NCBI GenBank assembly: GCA_900768795.1
Contig: CAAGEH010000017.1
Location: 30,328 to 94,327, forward strand
Source of the DNA: an uncultured Collinsella sp.
Lineage (GTDB): Bacteria; Actinomycetota; Coriobacteriia; Coriobacteriales; Coriobacteriaceae
Length of the DNA: 64,000 nucleotides
Direction of reading: 5' to 3'
The notes under the pieces were generated by a model. The model did not search any database. It was not told where the DNA came from and was given only the letters and a program-made list of their open reading frames with translations. This document shows positions 8,607 to 15,740 of the stretch, one piece after another (position 1 is the stretch's first letter; every line of letters starts with the position of its first letter). A program made the position numbers and the translations under genes.

Positions 8607-9132
8607 TTTTGATTTTTCAAAACTGATTATCGATATTCCTGATTATCCGAAGCCTGGAGTTGTATTCAAGGACATCACCCCTCTTTTCGATAACGCGGAA
8701 GGATTTAAAGCGGCGGTGGACGCTATTGCCGACCACTACCGCGATTCCCATATCACTAAAGTCGTCGGCGCCGAGGCACGTGGTTTTATTATCGGTGCTC
8801 CTGTAGCGGTGGCGCTCGGAGCGGGCTTTGTACCTGCCCGTAAAGCAGGTAAGCTTCCGCGTGAGACCGTATCCCAGTCATATGAGCTTGAGTACAGTAC
8901 GGATACGCTCGAGATTCATCGCGACGCATTTGCTCCCGGCGACCGCGTTTTGATTCTCGATGACCTCATCGCCACGGGCGGTACCATCCACGCGGTTAAA
9001 CAAATGGTGGACGAACTCGGAGCTGAATTTGCAGGATATGCTTGCGTTCTCGAGCTCGCTTTTCTCAACCCCAGGAAAAAACTCGACAAAGATGGGGGAG
9101 AAGAACTGTTCAGCCTTATTAAAGTTGAGTAG
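8599..9132 (+). CDS. apt: Adenine phosphoribosyltransferase
   Basis: Converts adenine and PRPP to AMP for purine salvage. The 177-residue protein has IPDYPKPGVVFKDITPL at the N-terminus, GAEARGFIIGAP, and the PRPP-binding loop VLILDDLIATGGT. The ATG lies inside the end of the MerR gene after AAAAAGGA, so translation is coupled. A convergent hairpin at 9162-9198 follows. Confidence 0.96.
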   Translation: MSDFDFSKLIIDIPDYPKPGVVFKDITPLFDNAEGFKAAVDAIADHYRDSHITKVVGAEARGFIIGAPVAVALGAGFVPARKAGKLPRETVSQSYELEYSTDTLEIHRDAFAPGDRVLILDDLIATGGTIHAVKQMVDELGAEFAGYACVLELAFLNPRKKLDKDGGEELFSLIKVE

Positions 9133-9161
9133 CTCTTAGTTATTAAAATATCTACCTAGCT

Positions 9162-9198
9162 AAATACGCCGATTTCCCTATAGGAGGTCGGCGTATTT
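9162..9198. terminator. Stem-loop between convergent apt and the DUF1836 gene
   Basis: A perfect 11-bp inverted repeat (AAATACGCCGA / TCGGCGTATTT) with a 15-nt loop. The right arm lies in the last codons of the DUF1836 gene. It is placed to end transcription from both sides. U-tracts are short on both strands, so terminator strength is uncertain. Confidence 0.6.
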
Positions 9199-9783
9199 CA
9201 TATATGCGAGCAGGTGATTGCGGGCGGCAAACGATGTCACCACGCTTCTGACAAGTAATGACTCCCTCGTCATGGTCTGAGCGATATCGTCAACCGGAAT
9301 AGGCTTTGAAGAAAACGAGGACCGGATAGCGTTTTCGAGTTCGGATCCAACATAATTGAAAGCAACGCTGTCTTTATAGGTAAGTTTCTGCATCTTAAAT
9401 AGGGACTTAATTACCGACATGGGAAGAACCTGCTTAAAGATGCAAATAACGAGTATCGATGCGATCTGCGGCTTTCCATACTGCTTTTTCTCTGGCGAGG
9501 GAACCAGATGCATCTTGACGTAGTTGTTGATCATTGACGGTGTGACCCAGGGGTCATCCGAATCAAGAGCAAGAGGCGCGAGGGCATCTTCGATATAGGA
9601 GATAACTTGGTCTCGATATAGCATCATAGAGGGAAGGTCCTCGTATCGAGGCATTCGAAATGCCATGATTCGTTTTGCTGTATCGCAATTGATGAAGTCA
9701 TCCGGCAAAACGGTCGGCTTCAGATCATCACGGTCAATTTCTCTTGAGGAATCAGCCATGGGGATAACGCGGTAAGAGCTCAT
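9178..9783 (-). CDS. DUF1836 protein, probable HTH regulator
   Basis: A 201-residue protein of the DUF1836 family, common in Firmicutes and seen in Coriobacteriia. It contains the family core: RMPRYEDLPSMMLYRDQVISY, then WVTPSMINNYVKMHLVPSPEKKQYGK, which resembles a MerR-type recognition helix and wing, then hydrophobic ILVICIFKQVLPM. The ATG at 9783 follows GAGG. It is divergent from degV, and a perfect palindrome lies between the two starts, so autoregulation or control of degV is plausible. No experimental function is known to me. Confidence 0.82.
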   Translation of the reverse strand: MSSYRVIPMADSSREIDRDDLKPTVLPDDFINCDTAKRIMAFRMPRYEDLPSMMLYRDQVISYIEDALAPLALDSDDPWVTPSMINNYVKMHLVPSPEKKQYGKPQIASILVICIFKQVLPMSVIKSLFKMQKLTYKDSVAFNYVGSELENAIRSSFSSKPIPVDDIAQTMTRESLLVRSVVTSFAARNHLLAYMKYADLL

Positions 9784-9818
9784 GAAAGTGCCTCAAATCA
9801 TTAGAATTAATACGTCAG

Positions 9819-9835
9819 CTAGTATTGAATACTAG
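9819..9835. promoter_or_regulatory. 17-bp palindrome, candidate operator between the DUF1836 gene and degV
   Basis: CTAGTATT-G-AATACTAG has perfect 8-bp arms around one central base. A half-site-like TTAGTAT follows directly. Its centre is 38 bp upstream of the TATAAT box at 9865, a position compatible with an activator or a divergent-promoter switch. Confidence 0.6.
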
Positions 9836-9864
9836 TTAGTATATGAAATTACACGTTTGATGGC

Positions 9865-9870
9865 TATAAT
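9865..9870 (+). promoter_or_regulatory. Candidate -10 box of degV
   Basis: A consensus TATAAT lies 31 bp before the degV ATG. No convincing -35 hexamer is present at 16-18 bp upstream, which suggests the promoter depends on an activator, possibly bound at the palindrome 9819-9835. Confidence 0.5.
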
Positions 9871-9900
9871 GAGTACAAAAAGTAAACCGAAAGGATAAAG

Positions 9901-10764
9901 ATGACTTGGGCAATTGTCGCTGATTCAAGTTGTAACCTGCGTGACTACACGCCAACAGCTCCAGATACCGTATATCTGTATGCTCCACTCAAAGTCACCG
10001 TTTCGGGTCATGAATTTGCCGATTCCCATGATATCGATATGCACGAGTATTTCTCCGAAATCGAAACTTCCGTCGGTGCTTCTTCAACCGCCTGTCCCAG
10101 TGTGGGGGAGTGGAAGGAGCTTTTTGAACAAGCTGACAATGTGATCGTTGTTCCAATTTCCTCCCAGCTTTCTGGAAGTCTCGAAGCGGCAGAAACCGCC
10201 AAGACTCTTTTGCACGAATCAACCCATAAAAACATCCATATTGTTGATTCGCATGCCGCAGGTGGAAAACTTGAACTGATTGTTGAACTAATCGATAGGT
10301 ACCTAACTGCGCATCCTCAGGCATCATTTGACGATGTTTGCACCTATGCCGATGAGATAGAGGCTCATTCTCAGGTTCTTTATTCACTGAGCAGCTATGC
10401 AAATCTCACCAAAGCCGGTCGCATGCCAAAAATTGCCGGCCTTGTAGCCAACAAGCTCAATATTCGCGTATTGGGGACGGCGACGTCTGAGGGGATCATG
10501 AAGATCCTTGGGCCTTCACGCGGCGAAAAGAAAATGCAGGCAAAGATCATTGCTGCCATGGAGTCTGACGGCTTCAACGGTGGCGATGTGTTTATCGATC
10601 ATGTCAATAACGAAGCGGGCGCCCAGGCTCTTGCCAACAGAATTGTTTCAACATGGTCTAATGCAAGCTGCCACGTCTTACCGTGCGGAGCCCTGTGCTC
10701 GTTCTACGCTGAAAACAACGGTCTGATTATCGGTTATGGTTGGGATATAGCTTCTGGCTTGTAA
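9901..10764 (+). CDS. DegV family fatty-acid-binding protein
   Basis: A 287-residue DegV protein; the family binds fatty acids and in some Firmicutes (as FakB) presents them to a kinase. Landmarks are WAIVADSSCNL, a Thr/Ser-rich segment ASSTACPS, PISSQLSGSLEAAETA, IVDSHAAGGKLE, and LTKAGRMPKIAGLVANKLNI. The ATG is preceded by AAAGGA. No FakA-like kinase is in the window. The gene is divergent from the DUF1836 regulator gene. Confidence 0.9.
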   Translation: MTWAIVADSSCNLRDYTPTAPDTVYLYAPLKVTVSGHEFADSHDIDMHEYFSEIETSVGASSTACPSVGEWKELFEQADNVIVVPISSQLSGSLEAAETAKTLLHESTHKNIHIVDSHAAGGKLELIVELIDRYLTAHPQASFDDVCTYADEIEAHSQVLYSLSSYANLTKAGRMPKIAGLVANKLNIRVLGTATSEGIMKILGPSRGEKKMQAKIIAAMESDGFNGGDVFIDHVNNEAGAQALANRIVSTWSNASCHVLPCGALCSFYAENNGLIIGYGWDIASGL

Positions 10765-10807
10765 CGTCATGTATCGAATCAACGAGAACGTAATTGCTTG
10801 AATTCTT

Positions 10808-10851
10808 AAAGTAGAGGCGGCATCCCTTCCAAAAGACTCCGTCTCTACTTT
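10808..10851. other. Long stem-loop in the degV-trxB intergenic gap
   Basis: A 13-bp inverted repeat (AAAGTAGAGGCGG / CCGTCTCTACTTT, one G-T pair) with an 18-nt loop lies 43 bp after the degV stop. It sits between convergent degV and trxB and is probably a shared transcription end. The rest of the 288-bp gap (10765-11052) shows no credible gene. Confidence 0.5.
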
Positions 10852-11052
10852 GTAATACATCAACTTTACATAAGATATATTATCGTATTTAGATAGATAA
10901 TCGATAGAATCTCGAAACGGACACGTCTGCAAAATCAAATACAAGGCTTAAAATGCGCTCGGCAGCATCATGATAGGTACGTTTACCAGAATAGAAAGCA
11001 TAGCTTTAACAAAGATTCAATGCTGTAAAACAAGGATTGAGAAACCAGCTAC

Positions 11053-11976
11053 TTAGAGACCAGAGATGTATGAGTAGGCGCTCATTGCAGCAATGGCACC
11101 ATCGGAGCATGCAGTGATCGCCTGTCGAAGCTGTTTTTGCCGAATGTCGCCCGCACAGAAGAGCCCAGGCGTTCTGGTGGACATATCATCCGCAGCTATA
11201 ACAGCACCAGCTTGGTCAAGGTCTACCAACTGTGAAACCAGATCCGAGTTCGCGATCGTTCCGGTAAAAACAAAAACACCAAATGACCCTGGCTTATAGG
11301 ATTCAGCGTATACACTGCCGTCATTCGTATGCTCAAATTCGATTGTGTCAGGCAGAGCTTCGCCTGAGATAGATTTAATTTTAGTTTGGTACCTAACCGT
11401 AATGTTTGAAGTATTTTCGAGTTGCTTTTGCACACCCTTAGGTGCTCTGAGCGCATCACGACGAACGATTAAATCGACATGATCGGCAAGCGAGGCAAGA
11501 AATAAAGCTTCCTCGCACGCAGAATTTCCCCCACCGATGACAAAGACCTTTTTGCCTTTATAAAACATGCCGTCACATGTTGCGCAATAGGACACTCCCC
11601 TTCCGCGGAATTTATTCTCGCCGCCGAAATCGCCCGCTCTAGGATGCGCCCCCATAGCGGCAATAACGGTTTTTGCTACATACGCATCGTCAATGCCATG
11701 CAAGGTAAAAGTGCCATCAGAATTTTTGATCACTGAGTCAATTTCTTCGTATAGAGTTTCCGCACCGAGCGACTCAGCATGCTTTTGCATCCTTTCGCCA
11801 AGCTCGGCACCGGAAACATGAGGAATACCCGGAAAGTTGTCGATAACTTCCGTCGTGGCAGCTTGCCCACCGGCTAGACCTCGCTCTATTACAGCCACGT
11901 CTAAACCAGCCCTTGCAGCATATATGGCCGCAGTATATCCGGCAGGGCCGCCGCCGATAATCAGAATGTCAAACAT
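11053..11976 (-). CDS. trxB: Thioredoxin reductase
   Basis: FAD-dependent reductase that passes electrons from NADPH to thioredoxin. The 307-residue protein has the FAD motif IIGGGPAGYTAAIYAA at residues 6-21, redox-active CATC (131-134), the pyridine-nucleotide motif VIGGGNSACEEALFLA with RRDALRA after it, and GLFCAGDIRQ near the C-terminus. The start follows GGGAAAGG. It stands alone, with no adjacent thioredoxin gene. Confidence 0.93.
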   Translation of the reverse strand: MFDILIIGGGPAGYTAAIYAARAGLDVAVIERGLAGGQAATTEVIDNFPGIPHVSGAELGERMQKHAESLGAETLYEEIDSVIKNSDGTFTLHGIDDAYVAKTVIAAMGAHPRAGDFGGENKFRGRGVSYCATCDGMFYKGKKVFVIGGGNSACEEALFLASLADHVDLIVRRDALRAPKGVQKQLENTSNITVRYQTKIKSISGEALPDTIEFEHTNDGSVYAESYKPGSFGVFVFTGTIANSDLVSQLVDLDQAGAVIAADDMSTRTPGLFCAGDIRQKQLRQAITACSDGAIAAMSAYSYISGL

Positions 11977-12082
11977 AGACCTTTCCCAACCATTCTCACG
12001 AGTTTCAAGCCTTTATGTAGTGGCATCGATTCTAGCGCCATAGAGTAAAATGGACAAAATCAAAGTACCTATGGAGCAATTA

Positions 12083-13348
12083 ATGTCTTCAAATTCTAAA
12101 GAGAGCGAAATCTCTTCGAGTCAAGCATCTGATATTCCGACCATAGCCATAATTCATGCGTCGGTTGGGTCTGGTCATAAGGCTGCCGCTCAGGCTATCG
12201 CTCAAGCCGTTGATCGTTTAAGGGGCCATGACGGGATACCTGCCAATGTGCAAGTCGATGTGCTGGATATTCTCGATTTCGGACGCATTAAATTTGATGG
12301 CAATAAAACTGCCGCATCGTTCACCGGGGCAACACGTCCTATCTACGATATTACCTGGCGCTATACCTTGACCGGTCGTCTACTCTGGGGCGGCGGTTCG
12401 GCTTGGTCTCGCATCATGTTCCCTGCATTTAACCAATATGTGCACGATCGTAAACCAATTGCGGTAATTGCCACGCACATAACCGCGGCAAACGTTGCCG
12501 TAGGTGCAAGGATGATCACGGGGGTCAATTATCCTCTCATATGCGTTCCTACCGACTATGAAGTCGAGGGATGGTGGCCGCATCGCGAGACCGATGTGTT
12601 CTGCGTTGCCAATGAATTTATGGCCGAAACTCTACGGCCACGCCGAGTTCCTGAAAGTAAGATCAAAATAACGGGAATTCCCGTTCGATGCGGGTTTGGT
12701 GACCATATCGATAGGAAAGCTGTTCTCGAGCGTTTTGGGTTACCGACTGACAAGCTCCTCGTTCTTGTGATGGCGGGAGCCAGCTTGCCGCAGCCATATG
12801 TTCGATTTCGAGCTGCGATGGATCAAACGCTTCCGTTCCTGAGGAGTTTTGAATCCATGCACTTCATCTTTTTACCTGGTAAAGATACTGAATATGCAAA
12901 TCGATTGAAGAGGATCTTCAAGGGTATGAAGCTCGAAAACGTCTCGGTTATGGACTATGTCGACGACATGGCATCGCTTATGAACGCAAGCGACCTAGCC
13001 ATCTTGAAGTCGGGCGGGCTGACCGTAACAGAGTGCCTGTGCGCACGACTTCCGATGATTCTTCTGGGCAAATCATATGGTCAGGAAAAAGCAAACACTA
13101 TTATGCTGACAAGCATGGGCGCAAGCATGCACGTTACAACGTCACGAGAACTAATTTTTGCTCTGAAGCACCTGCATGATCATGAAGAATCGCGCAAGGC
13201 TCTTCTTATCAACGGCGAATCGATAAGAAGACCGGATGCTGCCGAGGAAATCGCTCGCATTGCATGCAACTATTCACGTGACGATAGCGTCAATCGGAAG
13301 CATTTCATTGAGTTTTATGTCGGCGGAAAACCCGCACACATCCGATAG
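12083..13348 (+). CDS. MGDG-synthase-like glycosyltransferase (diacylglycerol glucosyltransferase family)
   Basis: A GT28-type glycosyltransferase of 421 residues, related to plant MGDG synthase and bacterial UgtP. The N-terminal acceptor domain has IIHASVGSGHKAAAQAIA; the middle has TDYEVEGWW and VTGIPV-like KITGIPVRCGF; the C-terminal donor-binding domain has KSGGLTVTECLCARLPMIL. It probably adds sugar to diacylglycerol to make glycolipids or a lipoteichoic acid anchor; the donor sugar is not determinable. ATG 12083 is preferred to ATG 12050 because GGAG lies 6 bp upstream of it. Confidence 0.83.
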   Translation: MSSNSKESEISSSQASDIPTIAIIHASVGSGHKAAAQAIAQAVDRLRGHDGIPANVQVDVLDILDFGRIKFDGNKTAASFTGATRPIYDITWRYTLTGRLLWGGGSAWSRIMFPAFNQYVHDRKPIAVIATHITAANVAVGARMITGVNYPLICVPTDYEVEGWWPHRETDVFCVANEFMAETLRPRRVPESKIKITGIPVRCGFGDHIDRKAVLERFGLPTDKLLVLVMAGASLPQPYVRFRAAMDQTLPFLRSFESMHFIFLPGKDTEYANRLKRIFKGMKLENVSVMDYVDDMASLMNASDLAILKSGGLTVTECLCARLPMILLGKSYGQEKANTIMLTSMGASMHVTTSRELIFALKHLHDHEESRKALLINGESIRRPDAAEEIARIACNYSRDDSVNRKHFIEFYVGGKPAHIR

Positions 13349-13456
13349 GCTTATTTGAATCCAAGTGCGCTGCCAATCGGTTTAAAACGCAATAAGGCTG
13401 CTCGCTTCAAAATGAAGCCTTGGATTTTATTACTCGTAAAAGCAGCTGGTTTTGGA

Positions 13457-13900
13457 TTATGCGACACCGCTGGATCCAAAACCTCCCTGCCCCCTGTCGG
13501 TATCACCGAGGTCATCGACTTCGTTAAGCTCGACCTGAGGGACAGCTTGGATAACAAGTTGAGCGATTCTATCGCCTTTGCGTATCGAAACAGAATGCTC
13601 TTTATCGAGGTTAATGATGATGATCTTTAACTCGCCTCGATAATGGGCATCGATAAGTCCTGGAGTGTTGAGCACAGTTAAGCCCTGTTTTGCGGCAAGT
13701 CCGCTTCTAGGTTGCATGAAGCCTGCATATCCATCGGGAATCGCGATAGCAAGACCAGTTGAAACCATAGCGCGTTCGTATGGTTTTAAGACAATATCCT
13801 CGTTGGAACGGATATCGAGTCCCGCATCTCCGCAATAGGCATAGCGTGGAAGTTCAACGCTGGGGTCCAAGCGTTTAATCGGAAGAACAAGATTGCTCAC
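13457..13900 (-). CDS. dut: dUTP diphosphatase
   Basis: Trimeric dUTPase that hydrolyses dUTP to dUMP, keeping uracil out of DNA and feeding dTMP synthesis. The 147-residue protein contains the five family motifs: AGLDIRS, PRSGLAAKQGL, TPGLIDAHYRGELK, KGDRIAQLV and RGQGGFGSSG at the C-terminus. The start codon is GTG, 2 bp after nrdR, so it is co-expressed with the dNTP-related repressor NrdR. Between it and the glycosyltransferase (13349-13456) I see no gene. Confidence 0.94.
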   Translation of the reverse strand: MSNLVLPIKRLDPSVELPRYAYCGDAGLDIRSNEDIVLKPYERAMVSTGLAIAIPDGYAGFMQPRSGLAAKQGLTVLNTPGLIDAHYRGELKIIIINLDKEHSVSIRKGDRIAQLVIQAVPQVELNEVDDLGDTDRGQGGFGSSGVA

Positions 13901-13902
13901 AG

Positions 13903-14352
13903 TTACTCATTTCTCAGTTTATCGAGCTCAAGAAGAAACTCATCGATATCTTTAAAATCACGATAGACGGAGGCGAACCGAATATAGGCCACCTTGTCCA
14001 CTTTCTCGAGGCGTTTCAACACCATATCTCCGATTTCATGGGAAGAAACAGCGGTCAGGGTTCGATCCCTCAATTCGGACTCAATGCTATCGATCAGGGC
14101 ATTGAGCTTGGAGACATCGATGTCGCGCTTAGTTGTTGCGCGCATGAGACCGGCAAGAAGTTTGTTGCGGTCAAAAGGCTGAGTCGAGCCATCGCTCTTG
14201 ATTACTTCTATAGGGTCTTCGCAGCGTTCAAACGTTGTGAATCGATACCCGCACGAAGTGCATTCTCTACGACGTTTAATCGAGTTATTGACGTCTTGCG
14301 CGCGCGAATCTATCACACGAGTTTTATCGCTACCGCATTTAGGACAACGCAT
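13903..14352 (-). CDS. nrdR: Transcriptional repressor NrdR
   Basis: Zinc-ribbon and ATP-cone repressor of ribonucleotide reductase genes. The 149-residue protein has two CxxC pairs (MRCPKCGSD and CTSCGYRF), the SRAQDVNNSIKRRREC linker, TTFER, and the ATP-cone segment VIKSDGSTQPFDRNKLLAGL. It follows the LysM-protein gene as in mycobacteria, where lexA, a LysM protein and nrdR are adjacent. A hairpin at 14353-14383 covers its ribosome-binding site. Confidence 0.95.
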   Translation of the reverse strand: MRCPKCGSDKTRVIDSRAQDVNNSIKRRRECTSCGYRFTTFERCEDPIEVIKSDGSTQPFDRNKLLAGLMRATTKRDIDVSKLNALIDSIESELRDRTLTAVSSHEIGDMVLKRLEKVDKVAYIRFASVYRDFKDIDEFLLELDKLRNE

Positions 14353-14383
14353 GTATACCTCTTTTCTCTAAAAGAAGGATACC
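14353..14383 (-). promoter_or_regulatory. Hairpin covering the nrdR ribosome-binding site
   Basis: On the minus strand an imperfect inverted repeat (GTATCCTTCTTTT / AAAAGAGGTATAC) directly precedes the nrdR ATG. Its 3' arm contains the AGAGG Shine-Dalgarno sequence, so the fold would lower nrdR translation unless opened, for example by ribosomes finishing the upstream LysM gene. Confidence 0.4.
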
Positions 14384-14390
14384 ATGCGCA

Positions 14391-14882
14391 TCAATGAACC
14401 GCATTTTGAGAGTCTGGAAGCAATAGTATGTCCCCGGCCTTCAGAGATCCCGAACTAAGATTGTTTCGCTTTTCGATAAGACTCGCAACCTCAGCAGTCT
14501 GAAGGCCCTTTACACGATGCGATGATGCGATGCTCCAAAGAGAATCCCCCGGCTGAACGACTGCCTTTGAATAGGATATATTGCTATAAGCTTGAGTGCG
14601 CTGCGCAAAGCTATTGACCAAAACGAATGACGCTATAGCGATCATCGCAACGGCAACGAGGACGCATATTCTAGTTTTAATCTTGGATTTGACTGCAACG
14701 TTAAAATCCGAGTTAAGATTTTCCCGCCCATCCAAAGGATAGACGACTGAAGTCGCCACTGAATGCAGAGAAAGACCGCCATCGATGACGACGAAACCCG
14801 AGCGGCTCACTACACCCTGCTGAGCAAAGTCATCTTGGTTGAGTGCCAAATTGCCCTGAAACATGTATTTGCGCGTACTCAT
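14391..14882 (-). CDS. LysM-domain membrane protein, probable SOS cell-division inhibitor (YneA/ChiZ-like)
   Basis: A 163-residue protein with a cytoplasmic N-terminus, one membrane segment (ICVLVAVAMIAIASFVLVNS, about residues 73-92) and an extracellular LysM domain (VVQPGDSLWSIASSHRV to GDILLLP). Divergence from lexA with LexA boxes between and nrdR downstream matches B. subtilis yneA and mycobacterial Rv2719c, which block division after DNA damage. The start at 14882 follows AAAGG; an upstream start at 14924 would lie closer to the boxes and lacks a ribosome site. The inhibitor role is inferred from domain and context. Confidence 0.82.
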   Translation of the reverse strand: MSTRKYMFQGNLALNQDDFAQQGVVSRSGFVVIDGGLSLHSVATSVVYPLDGRENLNSDFNVAVKSKIKTRICVLVAVAMIAIASFVLVNSFAQRTQAYSNISYSKAVVQPGDSLWSIASSHRVKGLQTAEVASLIEKRNNLSSGSLKAGDILLLPDSQNAVH

Positions 14883-14951
14883 GCTCAATACCTTTCTTTC
14901 ATTTGACTGGGCAAAATATATCAACGCGCCCGGACATTTTATCTAGCATTA

Positions 14952-14963
14952 GAACGAGCGTTC
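14952..14963. promoter_or_regulatory. LexA box 1 (GAACGAGCGTTC)
   Basis: A GAAC-N4-GTTC palindrome, the Gram-positive SOS box core, in the divergent region 70 bp upstream of the LysM gene start. Confidence 0.8.
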
Positions 14964-14978
14964 GTATATCATTATCTA

Positions 14979-14992
14979 CGAACAGTTGTTCC
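14979..14992. promoter_or_regulatory. LexA box 2 (CGAACAGTTGTTCC)
   Basis: A near-consensus Gram-positive SOS box, CGAAC-N4-GTTCC, about in the middle of the lexA/LysM divergent promoter region. It is 16 bp from box 1. Confidence 0.85.
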
Positions 14993-15006
14993 TGTCAATC
15001 TAAATA

Positions 15007-15020
15007 CGAACATTTGTTTG
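15007..15020. promoter_or_regulatory. LexA box 3 (CGAACATTTGTTTG)
   Basis: A one-mismatch SOS box close to the lexA ribosome-binding site (GGAGG at 15028). Its position suggests autorepression of lexA. Confidence 0.75.
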
Positions 15021-15037
15021 TAAATATGGAGGTCAAG

Positions 15038-15676
15038 ATGAGCCGTAAAATCACCAAGAGGCAGCAGCAAATCTATGACTACATTTGTTCTTATCAAAAA
15101 CAAAAAGGGTATCCACCAAGCGTCCGAGAAATGGCAGCTGCCGTCGGTCTCTCCTCCCCTTCCACCGTTCATGCGCATCTTTCAGCATTGGAAGCACGGG
15201 GTTTGATCAAAAGAGATAAGACGAAGCCCCGAGCCCTTGAAGTCTTCAATGAAGATGGCACACCCGCATCCAAGCAAGACGCTGCTGAGCAAACTAACCG
15301 CTCGTCGGTTACACTTCCGCTTGTCGGTAGGGTGGCCGCTGGCGTTCCAATTCTTGCCGAGCAAAATATAGAGGACACCTACACCCTGCCCACCGAGTTC
15401 GCGACCGATTCGAGCTCCTTTATTCTTGAAGTTCACGGTAACTCGATGATCAATGCCGGTATATTCAACGGCGATTTCATCATTGTTCGCGAACAAAAGT
15501 CCGCAAATAACGGAGAGATTGTCGTAGCCATGATCGATGGAGCCGCAACCGTCAAAACGTTTTACAAGGAACAGGGGCGCGTGCGTCTTCAGCCGGAAAA
15601 CGATACGATGGAACCGATCTATGCAACCAACCCCACGATTCTGGGCAAAGTTGTCGCTCTCATGCGTAGGCTCTAG
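15038..15676 (+). CDS. lexA: SOS repressor LexA
   Basis: Self-cleaving repressor of the DNA-damage response. The 212-residue protein has the N-terminal winged HTH (RQQQIYDYICSY, VREMAAAVGLSSPSTVHAHL), the Ala-Gly cleavage site in VAAGVP (A101-G102), and the Ser/Lys dyad S136 (VHGNSM) and K173 (ATVKTF). The ATG at 15038 follows GGAGG by 5 bp; a longer upstream frame crosses the LexA boxes and is not used. It is divergent from the LysM gene and followed at once by a 15-bp hairpin. Confidence 0.97.
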   Translation: MSRKITKRQQQIYDYICSYQKQKGYPPSVREMAAAVGLSSPSTVHAHLSALEARGLIKRDKTKPRALEVFNEDGTPASKQDAAEQTNRSSVTLPLVGRVAAGVPILAEQNIEDTYTLPTEFATDSSSFILEVHGNSMINAGIFNGDFIIVREQKSANNGEIVVAMIDGAATVKTFYKEQGRVRLQPENDTMEPIYATNPTILGKVVALMRRL

Positions 15677-15715
15677 GCGTGAACACCGTTTCTTCCGATA
15701 AAACGGTGTTCACGC
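15677..15715 (+). other. Perfect 15-bp hairpin directly after lexA
   Basis: GCGTGAACACCGTTT and its exact reverse complement AAACGGTGTTCACGC flank a 9-nt loop, starting at the first base after the lexA stop. No U-tract follows, so it is not a standard terminator. It covers the GTG at 15679 that would start the next gene if the reading frame were restored. Confidence 0.75.
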
Positions 15716-15740
15716 GCTGGATGTATTACGCGGGCTGACC

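Noticed and set aside
9162..9198. Inverted repeat considered as an attachment site or transposon end
   Set aside because: It lies between convergent genes, is partly coding, and no integrase or target duplication is present; a shared terminator is simpler.
10678..10944. Minus-strand frame of 88 codons between degV and trxB
   Set aside because: Overlaps degV, has no ribosome site, and its sequence contains the convergent stem-loop.
13351..13456. Possible small gene or terminator between the glycosyltransferase and dut
   Set aside because: Only a weak AAGGCT/AGCCTT repeat is seen, and no frame has a ribosome site or protein-like composition.
14843..15037. Longer LexA reading frame starting at 14843
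   Set aside because: The extension crosses all three LexA boxes and the LysM gene start; the ATG at 15038 has a GGAGG site and fits the family N-terminus.
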